A stretch of DNA of 26,127 bases from Anaerolineaceae bacterium (GTDB lineage Bacteria > Chloroflexota > Anaerolineae > Anaerolineales > Anaerolineaceae). Shown piece after piece: positions 7,524 through 15,237 of the stretch. Each line of letters starts with the position of its first letter. Position 1 is the stretch's first letter. The notes beneath the pieces were generated by a model. It was not told where the DNA came from, searched no databases, and saw only the letters and a program-made list of their open reading frames with translations. The stretch covers positions 1 through 26,127 of the forward strand of contig PMIV01000246.1 in assembly GCA_003158355.1 (NCBI GenBank), written 5' to 3'. The translations under genes were made by a program, and so were the position numbers.

Positions 7524-7775
7524 TAAAAGAGAATACAGGTTAAGGCGGAGTTTAGTTGCCACTATTTATTGTGAGCGATTTGAAACTTAAATTACTTCTG
7601 CAAATTGTAAAGGAGGCTTTATCGAAAAAGAGAAAGATTTCATTTTATTTTGCTTTAAACAGTTCTTGCTCATTGAAATGTGTATAACGACCTCCTTGAA
7701 TTAAGGATGGGAAGAAGTCAAATGCCTTTTCGTTGCTAGCATATTCGTTCAAATGCTAGAAAGGATTTGCTCCAA
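7524..7775 (+). promoter_or_regulatory. Untranslated leader before the importer genes, with competing pairings
   Basis: This 250-nt gap contains a strong Shine-Dalgarno-like AAAGGAGG (7609-7616) that precedes no ATG, GTG or TTG. Its complement CCTCCTT occurs at 7691-7697. That same segment can alternatively pair with AAGGA just downstream (TCCTT-GAATT-AAGGA). A hairpin CTAGCAT/ATGCTAG (7736-7742 with 7753-7759) ends at the ribosome binding site of the lipoprotein gene. The set suggests a structured leader that could control the importer. I recognise no known riboswitch class here, and function is an inference. Confidence 0.35.
7736..7759 (+). promoter_or_regulatory. Hairpin abutting the lipoprotein ribosome binding site
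   Basis: CTAGCAT (7736-7742) and ATGCTAG (7753-7759) are perfect complements around a 10-nt loop. The last stem base adjoins AAAGGA (7760-7765 region), the binding site for the ATG at 7776. When folded, the stem would crowd the ribosome binding site. Confidence 0.45.
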
Positions 7776-8885
7776 ATGAAGAAAACGCCTTTTGTTTTAT
7801 CAATACTTCTGGTTTTTTCCCTGGTTTTAGCTGCATGTTCGGCTGCTGCAACCCCTGCAGCCACAGCAATTCCAACCCAACCAGCGGCTGCTACAACAGT
7901 TGTTGCGAATGATGCAGCAACATCTGCTCCTGCAACAACGAGCAGCAGTAAATTAGTCTTCGTTATGGTTACTGATCAGAATGGTTTGGGTGACCAGGGA
8001 TTTAATGATCTTTCCTGGAGTGGTATGCAAAAAGCCGGAAAAGACTTAAATGCTGATACGAAGATTGTAGAGTCTTCTGAAGAGGCTCAGTATGTTCCTA
8101 ACCTGACTACTGCTGCCAATGACAAGGCAAGTCTAGTTGTTGGAGTAGGTTCCCTGCTAACGGATGCTTTGGAACAAGTAGCCAAGGCTAACCCCAATAC
8201 AAATTTTGCCTTAATTGATTCAAGTGTTGACGCGACAAATGTTCGTAGTGTAGTGTTTCGCCAGCAAGAAGGTTCATTCCTTGGCGGAGTCATTGCCGGT
8301 TTGACCACAAAAACGAACAAAGTGGGCGCGGTAGGTGGAATGGAAATCCCTGTAGTTGTTAGCTGGATCAGTGGTTTCGAAGCCGGCGTAAAAGCGGTTA
8401 ACCCTAAAGCAACAGTGATGGTTACATATGCTGGCAGCTTCGGTGACCCGGCCAAAGGTAAAGAAATTGCTACAACCGAATATGATCAGGGCGCTGATGT
8501 TATTTTCGAAGTAGCTGGTGGTACGGGTGTAGGTGCCTGGCAAGCCGCAAGTGAGCATGGCAAGGGCGTTTATATCTTCGGCTCTGATACCTGCAAATAT
8601 TCTCTGGCTCCAGATAATGCTCTCCCGGATGTAGTTAAAAATGTCGATACTGCTATTTACGATACAGCAAAAGATGTTGCAAATGGGAGTTTTGCCGGTG
8701 GCCAACAGAGTCTGGGACTGAAGGAAAATGGAGTTGGTTTGTGCGATAAAACTTATCAAGCACTGCCTGATTCTGTGAAGACAATTGTTGAAAAAGCCAA
8801 ACAATTGATTATTGATGGAACTCTAGTTCCCCCAACGACCAAAGATGAATTAGATAAATTCACCTCGCCTGATTTGAGCAAGTAA
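7776..8885 (+). CDS. BMP-family substrate-binding lipoprotein of a nucleoside-type ABC importer
   Basis: A 369-residue lipoprotein. Residues 1-20 are a signal peptide ending in lipobox LAAC, with Cys21 the lipidation site. Residues 22-57 form an Ala/Thr/Pro/Ser-rich linker. The rest is a BMP/PnrA (Med) periplasmic-binding fold: LVFVMVTDQNGLGDQGFND at the start of the domain, then QEGSFLGGVIAGL, GSD where family members carry a ribose-contacting Asp, and VVKNVDTAIYD. Characterised relatives (PnrA/TmpC, BmpA, B. subtilis NupN) bind purine nucleosides. ATG 7776 is preferred over TTG 7767 because AAAGGA lies 10 nt before it and only 1 nt before the TTG. It is followed by its ATPase and two permeases, making a complete importer. 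The nucleoside specificity is a family-level inference. Confidence 0.88.
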   Translation: MKKTPFVLSILLVFSLVLAACSAAATPAATAIPTQPAAATTVVANDAATSAPATTSSSKLVFVMVTDQNGLGDQGFNDLSWSGMQKAGKDLNADTKIVESSEEAQYVPNLTTAANDKASLVVGVGSLLTDALEQVAKANPNTNFALIDSSVDATNVRSVVFRQQEGSFLGGVIAGLTTKTNKVGAVGGMEIPVVVSWISGFEAGVKAVNPKATVMVTYAGSFGDPAKGKEIATTEYDQGADVIFEVAGGTGVGAWQAASEHGKGVYIFGSDTCKYSLAPDNALPDVVKNVDTAIYDTAKDVANGSFAGGQQSLGLKENGVGLCDKTYQALPDSVKTIVEKAKQLIIDGTLVPPTTKDELDKFTSPDLSK

Positions 8886-8922
8886 TTAACGATTGAATAT
8901 TATTAAAATGTGAGGGATCAGC

Positions 8923-10446
8923 ATGGAGCTTTCGATCTGCATGCAAGGAATAGTAAAAAGTTTCCCAGGTGTCTTGGCAAATGATCATATCGATCTTCAG
9001 GTTGCACGGGGAGAGGTACATGGTCTGCTAGGCGAAAACGGAGCAGGTAAAACTACCCTGATGAACATTCTTTCGGGTATGTATCGTCCAGATGAAGGGC
9101 AAATAGAATTGTTTGGAAAACCTGTTCGTTTTGAGAGCCCAAAAGATGCCCTGGCAAAAGGGATCGGAATGGTCTACCAACACTTCATGCTGATCCCTAC
9201 CTTTACTGTTGCCGAAAATCTGACTTTGGGGGCAGAAATTACCAGAGGCGGTTTTTTGGACCGATCAAAATCGGAGTCAATGGTAAAAGAACTTTCTAAG
9301 AAATATGGATTAGCTATTGAGCCTTCTGCCAAAGTTCAATACATCTCGGTGGGTGCTCAGCAGCGCGTTGAAATTTTAAAAGTCCTCTACCGGGGGGCAC
9401 AGATCATCATTCTGGATGAACCAACGGCTGTTTTAACACCTCAAGAAACTGAGGACCTTTATCAAACGGTAAATGCTCTACGAAAGGCCGGACATACTAT
9501 TATTTTCATCAGTCACAAACTGAATGAAGTATTACGGTTTACAGATCGAGTAACCGTATTGCGAGCCGGCAAAGTAGTAGGTACAAGAGTAACTTCTGAA
9601 ACTACTGCTGAAGAGTTGGCTAGCTTGATGGTGGGTCGTTCTGTGTCGTTGCATGTCAAGAAACTTCCACGAGAAGTGGATGCAGAAATGCTTAAGGTAG
9701 AGAATCTGAAAGCGCTCGATGCGCGCAGACTTCCTGCTTTACGCGGTGTTTCATTCAATGTGCACGCCGGAGAAATTGTGGGTATTGCAGGTGTGGAAGG
9801 CAATGGTCAAACTCAATTGGTTGAAGCATTGACTGGCCTGATTCGCACAACTGGCGGAACCATTCGACTGGATGGTGAAGATATTACGCATTTTCCTACA
9901 TCAGAACGATTTTGCCGAGGAATAGCGCATATACCAGAAGATAGGCACCGCCGTGGTTTGATTCTGGATTTTTCGCTGGCCGAAAATTCCATCCTTGGAT
10001 ACCCAGATCGCATCTCATTACGCAGTGGTTTCCGATTGGATATGAAGTCGATCCGTAAGTTCTGCGCTAAGTTAATGGCGGCATTTGATGTGCGTGCGCC
10101 ATCTCCGGATGTCATGGCAGGGGGACTTTCGGGAGGCAATCAACAGAAACTTGTACTGGCACGCGAATTCTCTCGCTGCCCAAAACTGTTGATTGCGGCC
10201 CAACCCACCCGGGGGCTAGATGTTGGGGCCACGGAATTCATTCACAATAGTTTACTGGCTGAGCGTAAGCGTGGTGCAGCCATATTGTTGCTTTCCCTTG
10301 AACTAAGCGAAATTATGGATTTAAGTGATCGAATTCTTGTGTTTTACGAGGGGAAAATCGTTGGTGAATGTCTACGGGAGACCACTAATGAGGATGAAAT
10401 TGGATTGCTAATGACTGGAGGTCGGCATGAAGTTCTCATTCACTGA
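8923..10446 (+). CDS. Double-domain ABC ATPase of the nucleoside-type importer
   Basis: A 507-residue protein with two fused nucleotide-binding domains, as in NupO/YufO and RbsA. The first domain has Walker A GENGAGKTT (about 37-46), Q-loop YQHFMLIP, signature SVGAQQRVEI and Walker B IIILDEPTAVLTPQE. The second has a degenerate Walker A (GVEGNGQTQ), a good signature SGGNQQK and a Walker B in which Gln replaces Glu (LLIAAQPTRGLD). This asymmetry is normal for the BMP-linked group. It hydrolyses ATP at the membrane to drive uptake through the two following permeases. GAGGG lies upstream of the ATG. The 3' end overlaps the first permease gene by 20 nt, consistent with translational coupling. Confidence 0.93.
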   Translation: MELSICMQGIVKSFPGVLANDHIDLQVARGEVHGLLGENGAGKTTLMNILSGMYRPDEGQIELFGKPVRFESPKDALAKGIGMVYQHFMLIPTFTVAENLTLGAEITRGGFLDRSKSESMVKELSKKYGLAIEPSAKVQYISVGAQQRVEILKVLYRGAQIIILDEPTAVLTPQETEDLYQTVNALRKAGHTIIFISHKLNEVLRFTDRVTVLRAGKVVGTRVTSETTAEELASLMVGRSVSLHVKKLPREVDAEMLKVENLKALDARRLPALRGVSFNVHAGEIVGIAGVEGNGQTQLVEALTGLIRTTGGTIRLDGEDITHFPTSERFCRGIAHIPEDRHRRGLILDFSLAENSILGYPDRISLRSGFRLDMKSIRKFCAKLMAAFDVRAPSPDVMAGGLSGGNQQKLVLAREFSRCPKLLIAAQPTRGLDVGATEFIHNSLLAERKRGAAILLLSLELSEIMDLSDRILVFYEGKIVGECLRETTNEDEIGLLMTGGRHEVLIH

Positions 10447-11527
10447 ACTGATTCACCGCATAACGGACCGAAAAAGCTGGCTTGAAAGTGCAGGTATGTT
10501 CCTGGGCGCGACAGTGGTTGGACTTCTCTTTGGGGCTATTGTCATTTGGTCGAGTAATAAGTCTCCCATTGTTGCATATACTGCCCTTTTCAGCGGTGCA
10601 TTTGGTAGCCTCTATGGGTTCACAGAAGTATTAATGAGCACGACTCCCTTACTGTTGGCCGGTTTATCAGTTGCTTTTGCTTTCCACTGTGGGTTATTCA
10701 ATATTGGTGCAGAAGGGCAGTTAATGTTGGGTGGGTTGGCTGCAGGTTGGGCAGGTTATGCTATTCAGGGCTTACCCTGGTATTTACACTTACCCCTGGC
10801 TTTGCTGTGTGGGGTCGCTGCAGGTGCTCTATGGAGTTTGATCGCGGGTGCCCTTAAAGCCTGGAAGGGAATCCATGAGGTTATCAGTACTATTATGCTG
10901 AACTATATTGCTTTCAACATTGGAGACTATATGGTTAGCTCGAATGGTCCTTTGAAGGCTGCCGGGATTATCCCAGCAACGCCGTATGTTTTGAATACGG
11001 CGCGTTTATTACCGATCATCCCTAACACGCGTTTTTCCGGTGGAATTTTTATTGCATTAGTCATGGCTGTCTTGATGGGATATGTCCTCTGGCATACCCG
11101 ACTTGGCTATCGAATTCGCGCTGTGGGGAAAAGTCCCTCAGCAGCGGAATATGCAGGTATTCCTCCACGCCAGACGATGTTGCTGGCCATGGCAATTAGC
11201 GGTGGACTAGCGGGTTTAGCTGGAGCAGTGCAAGTTCTAGGTTTGAGTTATCGCTTCTCTAGTACTTTCTCGCCCGGTTATGGTTTTGATGCCATCGCTA
11301 TTGCTTTACTCGGTTCTCTCCATCCTTTCGGAATTGTGCTGGCTTCTTTGCTTTTCGGTATTCTGCATGCTGGTTCGGTCAAAATGCAGCAGACGGCCGG
11401 GGTCAGTAACGATATTATTTACGCAATTTCGGGAATCATCATCTTTTTTGTTGCACTTCGTGGTGTCTTGGTTAACTTCCAATCTCGATTCAGTCATAAA
11501 AATGCCACAGCAAAGGTGCAGAAATGA
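10427..11527 (+). CDS. ABC importer permease 1 (NupP/YufP-like)
   Basis: A 366-residue integral membrane protein of the BPD_transp_2 family. It starts with a short cytoplasmic segment (about 1-20), followed by roughly nine to ten hydrophobic segments. Family landmarks are FNIGAEGQLMLGGLAAG (about 90-106), ISTIMLNYIA and the EAA-like loop GYRIRAVGKSPSAAEYAGI (about 226-244) that contacts the ATPase. A closing hydrophobic helix, IIYAISGIIIFFVALRG, precedes a basic tail. It forms the channel together with the next gene. GGAGG upstream of the ATG lies inside the ATPase gene, and the gene ends in an ATGA overlap with permease 2. The pairing of a longer and a shorter permease is typical of nucleoside (Nup) and Rbs-like systems. 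Confidence 0.92.
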   Translation: MKFSFTELIHRITDRKSWLESAGMFLGATVVGLLFGAIVIWSSNKSPIVAYTALFSGAFGSLYGFTEVLMSTTPLLLAGLSVAFAFHCGLFNIGAEGQLMLGGLAAGWAGYAIQGLPWYLHLPLALLCGVAAGALWSLIAGALKAWKGIHEVISTIMLNYIAFNIGDYMVSSNGPLKAAGIIPATPYVLNTARLLPIIPNTRFSGGIFIALVMAVLMGYVLWHTRLGYRIRAVGKSPSAAEYAGIPPRQTMLLAMAISGGLAGLAGAVQVLGLSYRFSSTFSPGYGFDAIAIALLGSLHPFGIVLASLLFGILHAGSVKMQQTAGVSNDIIYAISGIIIFFVALRGVLVNFQSRFSHKNATAKVQK

Positions 11528-12453
11528 ATATTCTAAGCGTTTTTAACATTGGACTTTTAGCTGCAACTTTGCGTGGGGCGACTCCTTTGATATTTGCAGC
11601 AATAGGAGTGACCTATGCAGAACGTTCCGGGGTTACCAATATTGGTGTTGAAGGGATTATGTTGTTTGGTGCATTTTCTGCGGTCTTGGTAACGTATTAC
11701 ACCAAAAATCCCTGGATTGGAGTGCTGGCGGCCGTTATTGTGGGTGGTCTGCTGGGTTTGGTACATGCCTGGACGAGCATCACTTTGAAAGCTAATCAAA
11801 TTGTTACTGGTGCAGCGGTAAACTTGCTGGCTGTAGGGATTCCGAATTATCTTTTGATCGCCATTTGGAATCAACCTGGTGCTTCACCCATGGTCGCAAA
11901 TATTAAACCATTACACATTGCATTTTTGGCAAATTTACCGATCATTGGACCACTCTTTAATTCCCAAAATTTGTTAGCATATTTGGCGATCTTCGCCGCT
12001 ATTGTTGGCCAAATCATTCTTTTCCACACACCATTAGGACTGCACATTCGTGCGGTTGGAGAAGATCCGCGGGCTGCAGATACTGTTGGTATCGATGTTT
12101 ATAAGCTGCGTTACCTGTGCGTCATTTTTAGCGGCATGATGGCTGGTCTAGGCGGCGCCTATTTATCTGTCGCACAGTTGTCAATGTTCACCAAGCAAAT
12201 GACCCAGGGCCGCGGTTTCATTGCTATGGGTGCCATGATTTTTGGTAAATGGACACCGATTGGCAGCCTCGGAGCTTGCCTGCTGTTCGGTTTTGCTGAT
12301 GCTTTGCAGTTGGCATTACAGACTATCGGTGTTTCGATTCCATCCGATTTATTGATGACTTTCCCGTATGTCTTAACCCTGATTGCGCTAGCCGGATTTG
12401 TAGGCCGTTCTGCTGCACCTGCAGCCGTGGGTAAACCGTACGATAAAGGTTAA
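11524..12453 (+). CDS. ABC importer permease 2 (NupQ/YufQ-like)
   Basis: A 309-residue membrane protein, the shorter partner permease. Landmarks are GATPLIFAAIGVTYAERSG near the N-terminus, NIGVEGIMLFGAF (about 40-52), ANQIVTGAAVNLLAVG, the ATPase-contact loop LGLHIRAVGEDPRAADTVGI and the GRGFIAMGAMIFGKW stretch. About eight to nine hydrophobic segments are visible. The start codon overlaps the stop of permease 1 as ATGA, indicating translational coupling. The gene ends only 4 nt before the next amidohydrolase, which places uptake and ring opening on one transcript. Confidence 0.92.
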   Translation: MNILSVFNIGLLAATLRGATPLIFAAIGVTYAERSGVTNIGVEGIMLFGAFSAVLVTYYTKNPWIGVLAAVIVGGLLGLVHAWTSITLKANQIVTGAAVNLLAVGIPNYLLIAIWNQPGASPMVANIKPLHIAFLANLPIIGPLFNSQNLLAYLAIFAAIVGQIILFHTPLGLHIRAVGEDPRAADTVGIDVYKLRYLCVIFSGMMAGLGGAYLSVAQLSMFTKQMTQGRGFIAMGAMIFGKWTPIGSLGACLLFGFADALQLALQTIGVSIPSDLLMTFPYVLTLIALAGFVGRSAAPAAVGKPYDKG

Positions 12454-12457
12454 GTAA

Positions 12458-13801
12458 ATGACTCAAGAAAAAATGAGAACACGCATCGATGGCGGTCTGG
12501 TCTGGACGGGAAAAGCAATGCAACCACTCTCTCTGGTAATTGAAAATGGAAAGATTGCTGCATTGGTTCCGCCAGATCAAGCACAGACTCATCCGGCTGA
12601 ACAAGTGGCCAATTTCTTTGGGCAATGGATTTTGCCCGGAGGCATCGATTTGCATGTTCACATTTCAGATGGATCAGAAACATTCTTCCCGGGTTCTTGC
12701 TGTGCTGCGGCTGGTGGAATCACAACAGTGATGGATATGGCTCCTTTTCATGCTTGTGTTACACCGGAACAATTCAAAGCCAAAGTTGCTTTGGCCGAGA
12801 AAGAGTGTGTGGTAGATTTTGGACTCATTGCTGGGATCGTCGTTGCACAGGAAGATTTAAACCACCTGGCTGAACTGGATAAAATGGGAGCGGCGTTTTT
12901 CAAGATCTTTATGCCCGCGGATCCGCCGATAACAACGCAAATACTTTGGAGTGCAATACAAATTGCTGCTCGAACCGGATTGCGTTTAGCACTACATGCT
13001 GAAGAAACTGCCTGTTTTCAAAATGTGTCTGATTGGGGTGATCCACTGGCATTTCCACACTCTCGGCCTCCAGTTGCTGAGACCAGTGCTATTGCACAGG
13101 CGTTGGAAATGGCGCACGCGGCAGGTGCCCCAATTCATATCTGCCACGTCTCCTCCGCACGAAGTTGTGAATTAATTGCCTGGGGCAAAGCACATGGTAC
13201 CGATGTGACGGCTGAAACAGCTGCGCATTATCTGATATTTAATGAAAAAGATTTTGCACGTTATGGGGCACGAGTAAAAACGACTCCTCCTTTGCGAGGG
13301 GAACAGGATAGCGGTTCTTTGTGGGCAGCTCTTGCGGATGGTACCTTGGATGCCCTGGCTTGTGATCATTACACCGAGTGTTTTTCTGCCGCTTTAAAAG
13401 AACCTTTGGCAATTGAATCAGCTCCAGCAGGAATTGCCGGATTGGAAACTTCGTTACCCCTGATTTTTGCAGAAGGAGTATCGAAAGGCAAACTTTCACT
13501 CGAAAGATTTGTTGATGTAACCTCAAAACAGCCTGCTCACCTGGCTCGCATCAGCGACCAGAAAGGTAGTCTGGAGCCAGGAAAAGAAGCAGACTTTTTT
13601 GTGATAGACCCTGGCGAGGAATGGAAAGTGCAATCTCAGGGAGCTTTTTCGCGGATTTCGACCACGCCATACGAAAACTGGACATTAAACAGTAGGATTA
13701 CTCAGACTTGGCTACGAGGACAGCAAGTCTGGGATGGAAAGAATATTCTTAAAACAGCCGGCTATGGCCGGTGGATCTCATCAAGGAGTAGTGGACAATG
13801 A
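12458..13801 (+). CDS. Cyclic amidohydrolase (hydantoinase, dihydropyrimidinase or allantoinase type)
   Basis: A 447-residue protein with the binuclear-metal set of the dihydropyrimidinase/allantoinase branch. It has DLHVH (H66, H68), a probable carboxylated Lys149 in FFKIFM, H180 (LHAEE), H230 (HICHVSS) and D303 (ACDHYTE). SRPPVAE and KTTPPLR are typical of allantoinases and hydantoinases. These enzymes open cyclic amides such as hydantoins, dihydropyrimidines or allantoin, and E. coli HyuA (YgeZ), encoded near ssnA and xdhD, belongs to the same branch. The start ATG follows permease 2 by 4 nt, with AAAGG inside the preceding gene; ATG 12473 is a possible alternative. The gene ends in an ATGA overlap with the next amidohydrolase. 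I cannot choose between hydantoinase and allantoinase from motifs alone. Confidence 0.8.
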   Translation: MTQEKMRTRIDGGLVWTGKAMQPLSLVIENGKIAALVPPDQAQTHPAEQVANFFGQWILPGGIDLHVHISDGSETFFPGSCCAAAGGITTVMDMAPFHACVTPEQFKAKVALAEKECVVDFGLIAGIVVAQEDLNHLAELDKMGAAFFKIFMPADPPITTQILWSAIQIAARTGLRLALHAEETACFQNVSDWGDPLAFPHSRPPVAETSAIAQALEMAHAAGAPIHICHVSSARSCELIAWGKAHGTDVTAETAAHYLIFNEKDFARYGARVKTTPPLRGEQDSGSLWAALADGTLDALACDHYTECFSAALKEPLAIESAPAGIAGLETSLPLIFAEGVSKGKLSLERFVDVTSKQPAHLARISDQKGSLEPGKEADFFVIDPGEEWKVQSQGAFSRISTTPYENWTLNSRITQTWLRGQQVWDGKNILKTAGYGRWISSRSSGQ

Positions 13802-15222
13802 TCGATTTACTTATAAAGAATGTAACAATTATTACAATGGATGCGCATCGTAATGTGATTCAACGAGGTGACATCGCAATTAAAGACGGGAAGATTTTAT
13901 CAATCGGAACTGACTTAGTGTTTGAGGCACAAAAAACAATCGATGGTACCAATTGTGTAGCGATGCCAGGTTTGGTGAATGCTCATACCCATGTGTATCA
14001 AGCGTTGATTGAAGGTATCGGCTACGATATGCATTTCGACCCTTGGAACTGGCGCTTCTTGTTCCCGGTGGTTTCAAAGATGTCTCCTGAACATGCTGAA
14101 GTTTCTGCAGAAGTGGCAGCGATTGAAATGATCAAGAGCGGTACAACCACTGTCTCAGATCACTGGTACATGCATACAGACCTGCAAAATATTTACCGGG
14201 TGACCGATACCTTTGACCGGGCTGGATTGCGGGCGCAAATGGTTTATGGGCTGCTCGATCAAACATTTGCAGGTGAGCGCATTGAATCGGAGTATATGAC
14301 GATGATTCAACGTCAGGATGTCTTGCTGGCGGAGGCGCGGCGTTATTATGACCAGTACCACAATAAAAAACGTACCACTGTTGCTCTCGGTCCTGGTTCG
14401 ACCGAGGATATTAGCGAAGGGCTAATGCTGAAAACGCGCGATTTGGCCCGCGAGTTGGATATTAATGTCTCCACGCACGTTGCTGGGTGGATTGAAATTA
14501 ATGCTTATACCATGCGTAAGTTTGGAAAACGTGATCTTGAACATCTACATGCAATTGGTCTCACAGGTCCGCACGGAGTATTTTTTCATTCGGTGTGGCT
14601 TTCAAACCATGAGATTGAGATTCTGGCAGAAACAGGCAGCAAGGTAGTGCATTGCCCAATGGCCAATTCTTACCTGGGTTATGGTATTGCTCCTGTGAGC
14701 CAGATGTTGTCGCGTGGTATTACGGTGGGCCTGGGCACAGATGGCGCAGCTAGTTATACCTACGATCTCTGGGAGGTTGGCCGTGCGGCAGCTATGCTCC
14801 AAAAGGCAACCAAGTTAGATGGAGAAGCTATCACTGCTGAGGAAATTCTCGAAATGATGACGATTGGCGGAGCACGTGCTTTAGGTCTGGAAAAAGAAAT
14901 TGGGTCTGTCGAAGTCGGAAAGAAAGCCGACATTATTCTGATCGATTTCAATCAGTTGCATTTGTTACCTGATGCGCGTTATGTACCTAAACTGGTTTAC
15001 TCGACCCATGGTAGTGATGTAAAAGACGTCATTATTGATGGTCAGTTAGTGATGGAAAACCACAAGGTAACAACGTTATCTGAAGAAAAAGTTATGGCGC
15101 GGGCAATGAGCGCCAGAAAAGATCTAATTGCTATGGCCGGGCAGGATACCCGTGATTTGCTGGCAGCACCCTGGCCAAAGCAAGGACCTTACTGGCGAGC
15201 GATAACTAAAGAGCAGGGTTAA
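13798..15222 (+). CDS. COG0402 amidohydrolase lacking the catalytic Glu
   Basis: A 474-residue member of the cytosine deaminase/chlorohydrolase group. Metal-site residues are present: HTH (H63, H65), H227, H264 (FFHSVWL) and D315 (GLGTDGA). After the third histidine the sequence is HVAGW, where functional deaminases have H-x-x-E, so Gly230 occupies the place of the proton-shuttle Glu. The enzyme may use different chemistry, hydrolyse a better leaving group, or be inactive. The C-terminus (about 445-474) is an extended tail with LLAAPWPKQGPYW. The start is translationally coupled to the previous gene through ATGA, and the XdhD-like gene follows 15 nt after the stop. It shares the GLEKEIGSVEVGKKADI segment with the other two COG0402 proteins here, suggesting ancient paralogy. 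The substrate is unknown. Confidence 0.78.
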   Translation: MIDLLIKNVTIITMDAHRNVIQRGDIAIKDGKILSIGTDLVFEAQKTIDGTNCVAMPGLVNAHTHVYQALIEGIGYDMHFDPWNWRFLFPVVSKMSPEHAEVSAEVAAIEMIKSGTTTVSDHWYMHTDLQNIYRVTDTFDRAGLRAQMVYGLLDQTFAGERIESEYMTMIQRQDVLLAEARRYYDQYHNKKRTTVALGPGSTEDISEGLMLKTRDLARELDINVSTHVAGWIEINAYTMRKFGKRDLEHLHAIGLTGPHGVFFHSVWLSNHEIEILAETGSKVVHCPMANSYLGYGIAPVSQMLSRGITVGLGTDGAASYTYDLWEVGRAAAMLQKATKLDGEAITAEEILEMMTIGGARALGLEKEIGSVEVGKKADIILIDFNQLHLLPDARYVPKLVYSTHGSDVKDVIIDGQLVMENHKVTTLSEEKVMARAMSARKDLIAMAGQDTRDLLAAPWPKQGPYWRAITKEQG

Positions 15223-15237
15223 AAGGAGATTAGCATA

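Noticed and set aside
7524..7775. Purine (guanine/adenine) or other named riboswitch
   Set aside because: I could not find the conserved junction or loop sequences of any class I know; only alternative pairings are visible.
8274..8804. 176-codon minus-strand open frame opposite the lipoprotein gene
   Set aside because: It is a shadow of the BMP coding frame; its composition is odd and no domain or ribosome binding site is visible.
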